From positions 2,861,001 through 2,925,000 of the forward strand of contig JAJFZO010000742.1 in NCBI GenBank assembly GCA_021397835.1: 64,000 bases of DNA. The letters are read 5' to 3'. The notes beneath the pieces were generated by a model that was not told the DNA's origin, did not search any database, and was given only the letters and a program-made list of their open reading frames with translations. The stretch comes from Moringa oleifera. Taxonomy: Eukaryota; Streptophyta; Magnoliopsida; Brassicales; Moringaceae. A program made the translations under genes and the position numbers. The stretch's first letter is position 1, and each line of letters starts with the position of its first letter. Below, piece by piece: positions 1 to 10,734 of this stretch.

Positions 1-394
1 TAATACCAGAAATTGCATTAGAGTCTTACTCATTGAAACGCCCACAATGTTTTACCAGAATATCTAGCAAGTCACATTATCAGTAGCAAGCTGAAGAATC
101 CCCAAGTAAGGGAGTGATTTGGATTTTTATATATGCTCCAAACTGCATACCACTTTCCAAAATGTTATCTAAGAACGGGAAATGACTGGGACAACTGAAA
201 AACTGAACTGATACAACATTGCCTAAACTCTGCTTTCAAAACAGATTCATGCTATAAATTTCTTTGGAAAGAGGAGTGCCAATTCCAGCTCTACTCTTTC
301 CATCTTGATCAGAAGAAAAAGTGTAGCTTTTGTGGAAGGAAGGAATTGCTTTTCCTTCAGATGACTATCATCACCACTATAGTGTTGCAACCTT
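1..394. other. No gene recognised
   Basis: This is low-GC sequence without an extended reading frame, and I could not match it to the modules further right. It lies just left of a PGG-gene remnant and may be eroded flank of that copy. Confidence 0.4.
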
Positions 395-592
395 TAAACT
401 GACAAATCAACTAAACCTTTGGAGGGACTTTCTCCCTTCTTACTAAACTTTTCAAAGTTAGTTTACTTCTTCCTCCATGTTTCTTGTTCAAACAGGCTTC
501 CACTTAAGATGGATAAAAAAACTAGTAGTCCAATAAGTGGTGTTTGGGGAATATAAGTGAGGAGAAAGCCTTTGGAGATACGCCTACAATGA
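395..592 (-). pseudogene. PGG-domain exon fragment (C-terminal end)
   Basis: Reverse-strand remnant of the end of the ankyrin/PGG exon. The DNA follows the module consensus from the stop-codon region (TCAACTAAAC near 408) through the segment around CCATGTTTCTTGTTC near 475-490 to the part that reads RISKGFLLTY on the minus strand, equivalent to SPKGFSLVIY in better copies. The last PGG membrane helices would lie here. It has frameshifts and has lost its ankyrin part. It is the leftmost and one of the most diverged copies. No Fb element abuts its stop region, unlike most other copies, so it may have split off before that insertion. Confidence 0.6.
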
Positions 593-999
593 GGTTCAAC
601 TACAATTGATAATTCATTTTTGCAGTGTTGAATCTTTTAATACCGATTTATTCACAGCTCCATAACATGAAGAGCGTGTATTAGTATCCCACATGGACTA
701 GTAATAGAGTTATGATTCACTATATAAACTGACGACAAGGTGGACTATTTATTGACCATTAAATCATAAATATTATGAAAATTTCTCAATGAATTTAAAT
801 TCACGGTCTTTGTTTCAAACTGAAATCTGCTTAACCTCTTCCTTGAAGTTTATCGTTTCCAGAACTATGATGAAAAGCAATTTCTACGGATGCGATGGCT
901 TTAAGTTCAACATTTCCATTTCAAACTGAAACTTTTTGAACCTTTGAAACATAAGCATTTGTATTTTTTCTTCCGTTGCTAATTGGCTGGCCACGGAGA
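593..999. other. No gene recognised
   Basis: AT-rich sequence with scattered stops in all frames. Short frames here lack recognisable domains. Confidence 0.4.
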
Positions 1000-1245
1000 A
1001 GCTTACTTTCTCGAAGCTTTGGGACTTTCCAGAAGCTTGAAGCATTCTTCTATTGTTGTAAGGATGATGGGCCAATCGAGGGCTGTAGGTGATCGGTGAA
1101 AGTAAGGATTACTGTTGTAAGACTACGGTGGGAAGTGTGGCTATGGGCTGACGGAGCCAACTGGGAGAAGTGTGGTTCCATGTTGCTCGAAATCATTGTG
1201 GGAGAGCAACTGTGTTTCGAGAGGAAAAGCTCCTCGTGCTCTGAT
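1000..1245 (+). repeat. Block U, diverged copy 1
   Basis: Matches the block upstream of the long-module ankyrin gene at 7,430-7,760 and 31,215-31,570. Shared landmarks are the AAGCTT-rich start, GTTGTAAGGATGATG, CCAACTGGGAGAA, and AGAGCAACT followed by GAGAGGAAAAGCTCCT near the end. It is relatively GC-rich for the window. Function is unknown; it probably belongs to the gene's 5' region. Confidence 0.6.
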
Positions 1246-2010
1246 CTCACGCCACCAAATGTTGTCCCTTAGTGAAACACAGGTGTTAATTGTTAGTGTT
1301 TATTTTCTCTAATGTAAGGATATTAAGAACTGGAATAATTTATTTTAACATTAACCAGTTCATGTTTCTTAAGATTTCCCAATCAGAGATATGTTTTTGT
1401 TCTTTTCAAATTGTGGATTCTGCTGTTACATTGTTGCTAACCTTTTTGTTTGTGCATCTTCCACTTTTAGGCTTTTCATCTGTTGAAAGCTTCTGTTTCT
1501 TTAAGAGGGAGCACTCATTAAGGTCTTCAACCTTAAAAAAGAATTTAAAGATGTTTCAATTTTCTGCTGCAAGTTGTTAAAGTAAAAACTTTGAAATGAA
1601 TTCTCCCAGCAGTTTGATATCAACACAGAATTTTTGTGTTTGCATCAGTTGTCTCCATAATGGCATACTTTCCAATTTCAGTTTCTCTAAATTGCTTGTT
1701 TGAAAGACAAGAAAGGAAATGAGATATCTTTTCAGAATTATATAAGTGGACTGCTGTTTCAGATTTTGGTTTTTTCTCTTAGGATTGATAGTCTGTTTAT
1801 GAACACCATCACCCAGTTTGTTCCAAGTTTAGATTCAGAGATGCAGTAGCTGCATATTGCTATTACTGCATTTTCAACCTGGAACCTTACCTTCCCTTAT
1901 CATAGGCCTTGCAACTCTTGACAGTGCTAACATGGGAAGCTTTCCTTTGAACTTTCTTTTGCTTGCTTTTGTTATCTATATGACCAATTTTCCCTGTTAG
2001 ATTGAAGAAA
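1246..2010. other. No gene recognised
   Basis: T-rich single-copy sequence with the look of introns or UTR. A 96-codon plus-strand frame at 1,290-1,580 has no recognisable motif and I do not call it a gene. Confidence 0.4.
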
Positions 2011-2209
2011 GTTTGTAGTTTGTGAATTTTACCTTGTAACTGTCAAATGCATTAATATATTTGCAAGGCTTACATCTTTCAAAGGTGACAGTCTCATTAT
2101 ATTTTTAGAATTCCAATGAATTGACAAAAAACTGAACATTAATTGTAAAGCTTAGAAGCATTTGTGTCAATCTTTGATCATCACTGATTCACCATCTTTA
2201 AACCTTGTT

Positions 2210-2545
2210 AACCCACAAGCAATTATCTATATCAGGACCTCACTCGCCTTCATCCTTCCATTGGGGCGAGTCCGATCCCTAAATTTGCAGACCCACCAGC
2301 ATCAGAGCTACCATATGAAGGACTAGTCAGCTCCACAACAATGCCATGCCCTTCTTCTTGTTCTGCAACTTCTGCTTTACGTGCTTTTCGTTATATCTTT
2401 TTCTCCTCTGTGTTGATGCATTAGCATTCTTGCTGGTAGGTGCTATTTGGTTTGCAGGTTTGCCTTTGGGTTTCGTTGGGTTTCGATTGAAAACATGCAG
2501 TGGTAACAAGTTGGAGCGAGCGGGAGAGTGAAAAGGGGACATAAA
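2210..2545 (-). pseudogene. Unrecognised basic protein remnant, copy 1
   Basis: Reverse-strand frame of about 71 codons (2,327-2,542) rich in Lys, Arg, Ser and Pro, containing TSKNANASTQRRKR. A +1 shift near 2,345 extends it into GIVVELTSPSYGSSDAGGS before a stop near 2,250. The same protein-like pattern recurs at 26,820-27,242, where the first-exon frame stops just before that shift. Two copies keeping similar residues in a low-complexity surrounding suggest an old exon. I do not recognise the family. The basic stretch could be a nuclear-localisation-like segment, but that is only composition. Confidence 0.4.
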
Positions 2546-3640
2546 ATGTGTTCAGAATTTAGCCAAAAAAAGGAAAAATAAGAGACTTTGGAGTTAGAGT
2601 GACGTGGGGGCCAACTCTTGTTAAAGAAAAGATAATGAACTAAGAGAAGTGAAGAAGGTGACCTTTTTTTTTTTGAAAAAATAATAATACTTTTTAAATT
2701 GAAATTTAAATTTAAATTTAATTGTGCTCTATTGATGTATTTTACATTACATTTAGATTTATTTTCTTTCTTTTAATCCAGTTAGTATTATTATCATAAC
2801 ACTAAAATAATCACGAAATGCCTCACCTTCTAATTTGTTTGATTCTTATATTTTCATGTTTCTATTTTTAAAAAATAATTATATGCTTATCGCTTTATCT
2901 TATCGCTTTATCACTTCATCATGTATATATTATTATGTTGTTTATTAATGCTTCTTAAATATTGTCATATAAATATTAGTATTACATAAATTAACTTAAT
3001 TTTTAATGTTTAGTCGATTTAATTCGCAAAATCACGATCAAACTAAATTACTTAAGTATAAGTCAATAAATTCATGTTCAAAATCGATTGTAATTAAGTT
3101 TTCAAAATGTAATTGAGTTAATTGTATTTAATATTTTATATTTTTTGAAATCTCAAAATTGACACTAAAAAATTAAGGATACTAAACAAATAAAAAATAT
3201 ACCTTGAAAGTAACCTTTGAAAATTCAAATATAATGCTTCCAAGATGGAAACCAACATTTTAGTTTAATATATATCTTTCATTTTTTTTTTCTCAAAACA
3301 TTTTGAGAGATTTAAACATTAGAGCTTTTTTCTTTAGATTTTATAACTCTTCTTAGATAAAATTCTTTTGGATTTTCATTTCCATCAATTAGAGTCAACA
3401 TAACTTTTGGAGTTACATCACTTTGTATGTTTTAATTTTAAAATTTTGGAAAATCGAGTTAGCAATATCCATGAGCAAGTTTGCATTGAGGAATATGTTA
3501 GGAAGTAAATCAGGGCTGTTTATTACATGTTAATCCTTCGTAATGGCATGCAACAAGTTTCTTCAATTGTACTAATTAACAATACTAGTAGAAATAGCAA
3601 CATCTATATGAGAAAAGCATTCATGTTTTTACGTATTAAT
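2546..3640. other. AT-rich duplicated spacer
   Basis: Contains runs such as AAATTTAAATTTAAATTTAA near 2,705, and no coding frame. The same order of landmarks occurs at 27,130-28,150, so it is part of the large duplication and not a separate repeat. Confidence 0.5.
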
Positions 3641-3797
3641 CAATTAGACCTTACAATTGGAGGGACGTTCTCCTCTCCGACTCTTTAACTGTCACATCTC
3701 TAATACAATCAGGGTAACCTATAAGGAAGTCAGCCAAAAGGTCAATATTTTCTTTTTCAACTACGTAATGCAAAGGAATCACACTCTTTTTCTTTCA
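3640..3797 (-). pseudogene. Ankyrin repeat fused to PGG-exon stop region
   Basis: On the minus strand this reads as one ankyrin repeat, VIPLHYVVEKENIDLLADFL, followed by PDCIRDV. That agrees with family members in which a PLH start, two helices and CIRDV occur in order. Right after it comes sequence matching the last codons of the PGG exon (GAGGAGAACGTCCCTCC in the consensus) in a different frame. Everything between, including all PGG helices, is gone. The left edge of the Fb element adjoins at 3,798. The partner at 28,150-28,335 has the same fusion. Confidence 0.65.
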
Positions 3798-4440
3798 CAC
3801 GGCCAAAAGAAAGAGTATTTTTCTTCACACTTAATTAAAAGTTTTCTTCATTGTTGTGAAACTTTGAAGAAAAGGTAATTTTTTTTACGGTTTTATAAAG
3901 AGTCGTGAAGATGAACTTAATAAAATAATATTTTTTAATAATACATATTTCTTTACAATTGCATAATGAACTACGAAGAAAGAAAATCAAATATTAATTT
4001 TTGTTTATTAAATAATTTTTTAAAAAATATTTAGTCATTTGAATATATTATTAATTTTTGTTTACTAAATAATTTTTTAAAAAATACTTAGTCATTTTAA
4101 ATTTAAAGTTTTCTTCACAATTTCACACTGTGAAGCAAAGTTATTATATTAATATTTTAATTATATATTTTTTTTAAAATAAGTTTTATAATTTTAAATA
4201 ACATATCTCTTCATGGTTTGTAATAAAAATACAAAATTTTCTTTTTCTACAGTGCAACAAAATAGAGTTTTCTTTATGGTTAAAAAAGACTTTTCTTCCT
4301 GGTCTTAAAAGTGTGAAGATGAAAGGGTGAAGAAAGGATGACACATTTTTTTCAGGGTTTTCGAAGTGTGAAGAAAGGGTATCTTTTTCTTCACGCTATA
4401 TTAATGCCTTTCTTCATGGTTGTTAAATAGTGACAAATAA
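3798..4440 (+). mobile_element. Fb element (TTCTTCAC-rich, CACTA-like), 5' truncated
   Basis: Dense inverted copies of a ~13-bp word, TTTCTTCACGGTT and its reverse AACCGTGAAGAAA, with AT-rich cores between. An internal CACTA-like start (CAGTGCAACAAAATAGAG) lies at 4,250. The right edge stops just before the gene stop region (GACAAATAAAACTGATG), as in other modules. Confidence 0.75.
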
Positions 4441-4449
4441 AACTGATGA

Positions 4450-5890
4450 ATCAACTAAATGCTAAAACTAAAAGGATGATCTCTTTTCTGGCTAAACCTT
4501 CCAAAGCTACTTTGCTTCTTGCTATTGCTCCATATTACTTGTTCTAAATAGGCTTCCACTTAAAATGAACAAAAATTGTTGATCATATAAATCATGCATG
4601 GCAAACAACTAATACTATATATAACCGAGGATTTTAGAGATATGATAACCATTGATATGGTGTGGGATAAACCCAAGAATGTCAATATCATAAGATAAAA
4701 ACCAGTAAAATGACAAATCAAAAGGAAAAAAAGCTTGAAGATTAAATGTCATCCAAAAGGCAAATGTGTTAAAAGATTAAATGACATTGATATGTTTTCT
4801 ATTAATGATCACTACCTTCATATTGCTATTAAGACACAGACTCAATTTTAACCTAAATGATGACACATCTCTAAGAATACTAATTATAGTTTAGTAGGTT
4901 ACTGTTATAATTAGTGCAACAACTACTACTAAGGCATTGTGAGCATCACTTGATTCATTGTTTCACTAATGAGCTATTAATGTTACGAGATTTTGATATA
5001 GAGTGATATCAAATCTTGAAAAATCAATTAGAGTTGAAATGTTGAAAAGGAAGATAACTCTTCAACCTCTATAACTGCCTAATATAATCTCGGTCTCTCT
5101 ATTCTCAGCCTAATGAGATATCCAAACTTATCAGACCCCTCTAGTTTTTGTTTTGTTTTTTTTAATTAACTTTCCAACGTCCAATTAATAATCTTACTCT
5201 TTCAAAAACTAATTATATTTTATTTATTGATAATAATGCAACTTTTCATATATCTTTTATTAATTAAAGAGCATTTATGAGCTTGTTTGAGGTTGATTGC
5301 TAGATGTTGCAAGGTGTAAGACTATGTTGCCTTACTGTCTCACTTATTTAATCTTGCATTTCTTGGTATTCTACTTCTTTGTGGCTAGTCGTTCTAAGTC
5401 ATCTTATCAAAATTGCAAGAGCTTTAAATCTGCTGCGTTTTGCTGCAATATAAAGCTATCTTACTTTGACATATTACATCTCTTACACAATTGGGACATG
5501 TTACAAGAAATTCAAGTAAAAGATCAAGTTTTCCTCCAATTATGAAATATAGAGAAGTCACACCTTTGTTTTCTATCCTATGAATGAGATTTTCATTTAC
5601 TTTCATAAGCTTTATTGCCATCTAGGTTTGCCCATTTTGCTATATGGGCCTAAACTTATTTTTGTTTAGTTTCCTACCAAATAATGGCTTCCAATTCATC
5701 GTCTTCATCATAAATTAAATATGTCCTGCATATGCAACTATATGCAGTGCAATATCAATAAAAGGTAGATTACCAATCCACTCTAAAAGATATGCATCCT
5801 TTCTAATCAGGATATGCAACTCATGGATGTTGTCCGCATGAGTAACATCCTTGAACCTCTAAAACATAATAGAAAACAATTTCCACAATT
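4450..5890 (-). pseudogene. Ankyrin-repeat/PGG membrane protein pseudogene, two exons (copy 1)
   Basis: Exon 1 (about 5,424-5,890, read leftward) gives HADNIHELHILIRKDAYLLE, then NLPFIDIALHIVAYAGHI, then QNGQT, and ENKGVTSLYF with CPNCVRDV: at least three ankyrin repeats like the N-terminus of BDA1/ITN1-type proteins. Exon 2 (about 4,450-5,235) holds the degenerate last repeat (RGLISLDIS) and a PGG domain with several stops. The intron is about 200 bp. The family acts at the plasma membrane or ER in plant stress and immunity; that is family knowledge, and this copy cannot be functional. The Fb element follows the stop directly. Partner: 28,923-30,400. Confidence 0.8.
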
Positions 5891-6417
5891 TCTCTAGCAA
5901 ATAAATAGGAAATACTTTAAGTTTTAACCAAAAAGCCACAAAAGATATGCATTTACAATTACACACAAAGTGAAAAATCAATAAGAAAAGTATAAAAAAA
6001 TCACTTATGCATAATTGGCAATAGAGAAACACCTGCTAATTGAGTTGCTCCTTAGCTTTCTAAATCATCCATTCACTATATGTTCGTGATCTCATCCAAT
6101 GACATTTTTCTTGATTAATTCTATTTTCTTTTTTAAAAGATCTATAAAAATGTTGTTTCTCTTTCTTCATTCAATTCATGTAATCTATATTTCTTTATCA
6201 AATTAAAGTCTACTTTTCCTACTACATTTAGATCTATCCTTTGCACATCACTTTCACTCGATATCTTTGCATATATACACACTATGACATTAATGGCTTC
6301 ACATATTTCATATTACTAGATACGCACTATCGCTGCCATTGCCTTTCACTTTAGGCCCTTGCACACTTATATTACCATCATTATTACACCCTTATGCACA
6401 AAACCATTGATGCAACA
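5891..6417. other. 5' flank of ankyrin pseudogene
   Basis: Non-coding sequence upstream of exon 1. It is shared with 30,430-30,905, 11,846-12,200 and 44,900-45,420 (landmarks TTTGCACATCACTTTCA and GCACACTTATATTACCATCA). Any promoter of the gene would lie here or further right. I see no convincing TATA box. Confidence 0.5.
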
Positions 6418-7410
6418 ATGAGGCATATGAAATGAAGGATTAAAGAATGATGAAAAAAGAGTATTAAAAAATGATGCCATGTGAAATGAAGCACTATATG
6501 AATGTTGCTTTTTAAGGAAGCTTGCAAATATCATAAGGAGACGAGGTTAAATGAATGTAGAGAGTTTTTATCCTTTTTTTCTTCCTTAGGAAAATAGCAA
6601 TGTACCTTGCAATTATGAGGTAATTTGAAATTAAGGCTTAAAATATGACAAAAAATAGAATAAAAAATGAGATTATAAGAAATGAAGGACTATTATGGAA
6701 TGGTGCTCTTCAGTGAAGTTTGCAAATACCGCAAGGTGACGAGGTAAATGAATGCATGGAGTTTTTGCTGTTTTTTTTTTTTTAACTTCCTTGGGCAAGC
6801 AGTAATCTCCTTTTTAACAATGAGGCAATATGAAATCAAGGCTTAAAAGATGACAAAAAATAGTCTTAGAAATGAGATATGTGAAATGAAAGACTATTAC
6901 CAAATGCTACATTTTAGTGAAGCTTGCAAATACCATAAAGAGATAAGGCAAAATGAATGCAAATAGTTTTTCCTTCTTTTCTTTTTTTTTTCCTCTTCCA
7001 CGAGCAGGTAGCAATCTCCCTTGTAACAATAAAGTAACATGAAATGAAGGCTTAAACGTTAAGAAAAAATAGTATCAAAAAATGAGGTTATAATAAATGA
7101 AAGACCATTATAGAATGCTGCTCTTCAGTGAAGCTTGCAAATACCACAAGAAGATGAGGGTAAATGAATGCAGAGAGTTTTTTCTTTTCTTTCTTCCTTG
7201 GGTAGGTTATAATCTCCTTTCACAATAACAAGACAACGTGAAATCATGGCTTAAAAGATGACAAAAAATAGTATCAAAAAATGAGTTATATGGAATTCTA
7301 CTCTTCTGTGAAGCTTGAAAATACTGCAAGGAGATTAGGGTAAATGAATGCATAGGGTTTGTTCTTTTTTTTTTCCTTCCTTGAATAGGGAGCAATGTCT
7401 CTCAGTATAT
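6418..7410 (+). repeat. Tandem repeat, about 200 bp x 5
   Basis: Five units, each marked by a GCTTGCAAATACC-like word starting at 6,520, 6,718, 6,922, 7,133 and 7,313 (spacing 198, 204, 211, 180). Each unit also has AATGAATGCAGAGAGTTTTT and a T-rich run. The paralogous site at 30,905-31,210 has only two units. Confidence 0.8.
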
Positions 7411-7429
7411 ACCATACTAAGAGGAAAAT

Positions 7430-7760
7430 GCTGGTTGGCAAGCTAAGAGAAGCTGTGGTTGTTGTATCGGAACCTTTCTCAAAGCTTTGAGAACTTTCTA
7501 AAAGCTTTTTATGCTATTGTAAAGATAATGAGCTAGTCGAAGCTTCTTCTATTGTGTTATGATGTCGTTCCATGGATTATTTGGATTACTGAATCTACCA
7601 CTTATTCTACAACTTTCATATGCATTAGAATAGGGTCTCATAACCTATAAAGGTAGTTGCAGGCCAATGGTGCCAATTGGGAGAACTATGGCCGCATGAT
7701 TCTCAAAGTCATTATTAGAGAGCAACTAGATTTCAAGAGAAAAAACTGTTAACTTAGTTA
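7430..7760 (+). repeat. Block U, copy 2
   Basis: Begins GGCAAGCTAAGAGAAGC and ends at GAGAGCAACTAG, then runs into spacer I. Contains several AAGCTT/AAAGCTT words and TCTCATAACCTATAA. Matches 1,000-1,245 and 31,215-31,570, and in reverse 36,110-36,425. More weakly it resembles 43,140-43,345 and 44,140-44,330. Confidence 0.7.
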
Positions 7761-7888
7761 CATGAAGCAAGTCAGTGAATTTCATGGATCCTCAATGATG
7801 CCCAACATGGTGAAGTGAGGACCTCTACTTCCTTTCATGAGGTTCTTTTTTCACCAAATCAACAAAATCGTGAATTTTTCTTCTTTTA

Positions 7889-8560
7889 TACTATGAAAAA
7901 ATGGAGTTTTTTCATGATTAAAAAAGATTTTTCTTCCTAGTTTTAAAACTGTGAAGAATAAGAGTATGGAAAAAAAAGACACTATTTTTTTTTTATAGTT
8001 TTTGAATTGTGACGAATGGAAACTTTTTTCAAGTTTCATAAAACTTTTTCTTCATCGTTGTGGAACCGTGAAGAAAGGGTACTTAGCTTCATGATTCAAT
8101 AGAGAATCAAGAAGAACTTAATAAAATAATAATTTAATAATTAATGTTTTTAATCATACATCTTTTCTTCACGATTACTTAAAGATCTGTGAAGAAAGAA
8201 TAATCAAAAATTAAATTTATTTATTAAATAATATTTTAAATATTATTTTAAATAATAAATATTATTTAGAATTCAAAGTTTTCTCCATGATTGTCAATCA
8301 TGAGGAAAAGTTGTTCCATTAATTTTTTATTTAATTATAATTTTTAAATTAAATTTCATTATTCTAAATAAAACATTTGTTCATGATCGGTAAAAAAAGC
8401 ATGAATTTTTCCTTTTCTACACAACAAAAAATTGAGTATTTTTTCACAGATAGAAAAGACATTTTTTCACTGTTCTAAAAGCGTGAAGAAAGAGTGCCAT
8501 TCTTCATGCTTTATTTTAGGCTCTCTTCACGGTTGTTAACTTATGACAAATAAAACTTAA
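7889..8560 (+). mobile_element. Fb element
   Basis: Starts at a CACTA-like end (TACTATGAAAAAATGGAG) directly after spacer I. A second internal start lies at about 8,426 (ACACAACAAAAAATTGAG), giving two tandem ~500-bp units. Ends before the next PGG stop region. No transposase is encoded; the short frames are by-products of the repeats. Confidence 0.75.
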
Positions 8561-8569
8561 GATTAAACC

Positions 8570-8739
8570 GAACACTAAAACTAAGGGGATGTTCTCCTCT
8601 TTAGTTAAACCTTCCAAAGCTAGTTCACTTTTTACTACTACTCCATGTTTCTTGTATCAAAAGACTTCAATTTAAAGTGAACGAATATACTGATCATATA
8701 AATCATGCATGGTGAACAACCAATGCTGTACATAACCTT
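8570..8739 (-). pseudogene. PGG-exon fragment, C-terminal end
   Basis: The last ~170 bp of a PGG exon. The minus strand runs from the segment equivalent to CSPCMIYMI to the stop region, with landmarks CCATGTTTCTTG and CATATAAATCATGCATGG. It breaks off at 8,739, where the paralogous copy at 32,412-33,174 continues as a full exon. The loss coincides with the left edge of the inverted segment. Confidence 0.7.
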
Positions 8740-9176
8740 TAATGAAGTATTACTATTTAATTAAATTATAACTTTATTAAGTTCTTCTTCACTATTACAC
8801 AATCATAGAGAAAAATTTTAATGAAGTATGAAGAAAGAAACGCTTTTTCGTAATTCAAAAACTTCAAAGAAAATGTGTCCCTCTTTTTTCACACCTTTAT
8901 TTTTCACACCTTTAAAATCATGAAAAAAAATCATTTTTAAGAGTGAAGAAAACTCTATTTTCTTGTAGTGTAAAAGAAGAAAAATTCATACTCTTGTTGA
9001 TTTAGTGAAAGAGAAACCTCATCTAAGGAAGCAGAGGTCCTCACTAGACCATGTTGGGCATCATTGACATCAAACTCCAAAACAAGTAATTTAGGGAATT
9101 CATCAACTTGCTTTGTATAACTAAATCAAGAGCCTTTCCTTTTGGAACCCCTAGTTGCTCTACAGTAAGATTATAA
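8740..9176 (-). other. Inverted segment (Fb plus spacer I)
   Basis: Reads as the reverse complement of 33,300-33,740 while both flanks stay collinear with copy 2. It contains an Fb end in reverse (CTCTATTTTCTTGTAGTG, ending at 8,980) and spacer I with the landmark CCATGTTGGGCATCATTGAC. About 800 bp present in copy 2 is missing here, including most of a PGG exon. Confidence 0.75.
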
Positions 9177-9179
9177 TTT

Positions 9180-9480
9180 CATTATTTAAAATTCAAAATT
9201 TTATTCACGATTATCAACCATAGACAAAAGTTGTCATATTAATTTTTTATTATTTAATCATATTTTTAAAAATTAAACTTTATAATTTTAAAAAAAACAT
9301 TTCTTCACGGACGATAACGAATGCATAAATTTTTCTTCTTCTATACTATAAGAAAATAAAATTTTCTTCATGATTGAAAAGGATTTTTCTTCATAGTTCT
9401 AAAAGTGTGAAGAATGAGAGTGTGAAAAAAGAGGGACACATCTTTTTCACGATTTTTTATGTGTGAAGAAAGGTATCTAT
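9180..9480 (+). mobile_element. Fb element fragment
   Basis: Second half of an Fb element, collinear with 33,830-34,100, including the landmark TTCTTCACGGACGATAACG. It joins directly to the inverted segment on its left. Confidence 0.65.
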
Positions 9481-9486
9481 CTTAAG

Positions 9487-10096
9487 AGAAAAAGAACATA
9501 AAGAATAAATGTCAATTATGGTGTGGGATAACCCCAGGAATGCCAATGATGTAAGAAACAAACTTGTAAAATGATCGCTTAAAAGGAAAAGAACAATAAG
9601 AATAAATGTCAACCAGAAGACAAATTTGTTGAAAGACTAGATGACATAGAAATGTTTTCTGTTCATGACCTCTGTTTTGCTGTTAAGATGTATACTCACT
9701 TTTTATGTGAATGACAACACACCTTTGAGAAAATTGATTATAATTTCATAAATTGCTATTATAATCAGTGCAACAACTACTACTAAGCCATTAGAAGCAT
9801 CACTTAACACATTGTTTCTCCTACGAGCTATTAAGGTCACAAGATGTTGATATATTTATGATCTTTGAAAATCAGTTACAGCTGAAACATTGAGAAGTGA
9901 GGCAGCTTTTAAACCTCTAACACTATCAAACATAATCCTAATCTCTTTATTGGTTTCTTTTTCATAGCCTTGTGAGATATCCAAAGTTGTCAAATCCCTC
10001 ATATTCTAATGTTGTTGTTAACTTTCTAACGTCCAAATGATAATCTTACTCTTTCGAAAACTAACAATATTTAATTCATTGATAGTGATGCACCTT
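9487..10096 (-). pseudogene. PGG-exon pseudogene (short module)
   Basis: Minus-strand exon 2 that starts near 10,096 with the last ankyrin repeat (the segment equivalent to KGLTTLDISQG, near 9,960-10,000) and continues into the PGG domain. It lacks the final ~120 codons: the 3' part is cut at 9,487 and joined to Fb. The join carries a small duplication around GAATAAATGTCAA. Several frameshifts are present. Paralogue: 34,118-34,712. No exon 1 is attached. Confidence 0.7.
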
Positions 10097-10119
10097 TTTA
10101 TCTATCTTTAATTAATTAA

Positions 10120-10365
10120 AGAGTACTTATGAGCTTGCTTAAGGTTGAGTGGTAGAGATTGCAAGGTACAAGATAATGTTGTTGGAGTCATTACGGAGAG
10201 CGACTAGGTTCTGAGAGGGAAAGCTCTTAATTTTGTTACATAATGCAAGTCAGTGAATTTCATGGATTACTTGTTGGAGTTTGATGTCAATGATGCCCTA
10301 CGTGGTTGAATGTCTACATCCTTTCGTGAAGTTCCCATTTCACTATGTCAATAAAAACATGAATT
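10120..10365 (+). other. Spacer I
   Basis: Conserved ~250-bp spacer linking exon-2 intron sequence to the Fb start. Landmarks are GAGCTTGCTTAAGG, the join near 10,180 (GTTGGAGTCATTACGGAGAG) and TTTGATGTCAATGATGCCC. The + strand often keeps an open frame in this family. I cannot assign a function. Confidence 0.5.
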
Positions 10366-10514
10366 TTTCTTTTTCTATGTTATAAGAAAATAAAGTTTTC
10401 TTCATGACTAAAAAAGATTTTTCTTCAAGGTTCTGAAAATGTGAAGATTGAATGTGTGAACAGAGAGATAATTTTTTTCATATTTCATTAAAAGTTTTCT
10501 TCATGGTTGTGGAA
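10366..10514 (+). mobile_element. Fb element fragment
   Basis: First ~150 bp of an Fb element, cut inside GTTTTCTTCATGGTTGTGG. It fuses at 10,515 to the middle of a PGG exon. Confidence 0.6.
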
Positions 10515-10690
10515 CTGAGGTAGCTCTCAAACCTCTAGCACTACTTAACCTAATCCTGATCTCTCTTTTGGTTTTCTTTTCCTTACTATGTGAGAAATCT
10601 AAAGTTGTCAAACCCCTCTTGTTCATGATATTCTTGTTAACATTCCAACTTCCAATTAATAATCTTACTCTATCAAAAACTACAAATATT
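10515..10690 (-). pseudogene. PGG-exon fragment, N-terminal end
   Basis: Minus-strand remnant with an open frame reading VFDRVRLLIGSWNVNKN, then KRGLTTLDFS and REIRIRLSSARGLRATS. That is the last ankyrin repeat and the linker to the PGG domain. The PGG helices are absent because the exon is broken at the Fb join. Confidence 0.7.
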
Positions 10691-10734
10691 TCATTCATTA
10701 ATAAATAATGCAATTTTTTTAATATATCTTCATT

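Larger units (their letters stand above)
2011..10514. repeat. Segmental duplication, copy 1 (partner 26,315-35,150)
   Basis: About 8.5 kb is collinear, in the same orientation, with 26,315-35,150 (offset 24.3-24.6 kb). Both copies carry, in order, a basic-protein remnant, a fused ankyrin fragment, Fb, a two-exon ankyrin/PGG pseudogene, 5' flank, ~200-bp repeats, block U, Fb, and further PGG copies. Differences are a ~300-bp stretch present only in copy 2 (26,418-26,717), five against two tandem units, and a deletion plus inversion at 8,740-9,176 in copy 1. Confidence 0.85.

Noticed and set aside
5297..5545. 82-codon plus ORF (MLDVARCKTMLPYC)
   Set aside because: Overlaps ankyrin exon 1 on the minus strand, which has the recognisable repeats; the same shadow occurs at 29,777.
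4450..5890. Functional ankyrin immune-type gene
   Set aside because: Several stops and frameshifts in both exons, matching damage in its duplicate, and no intact start-to-stop frame.
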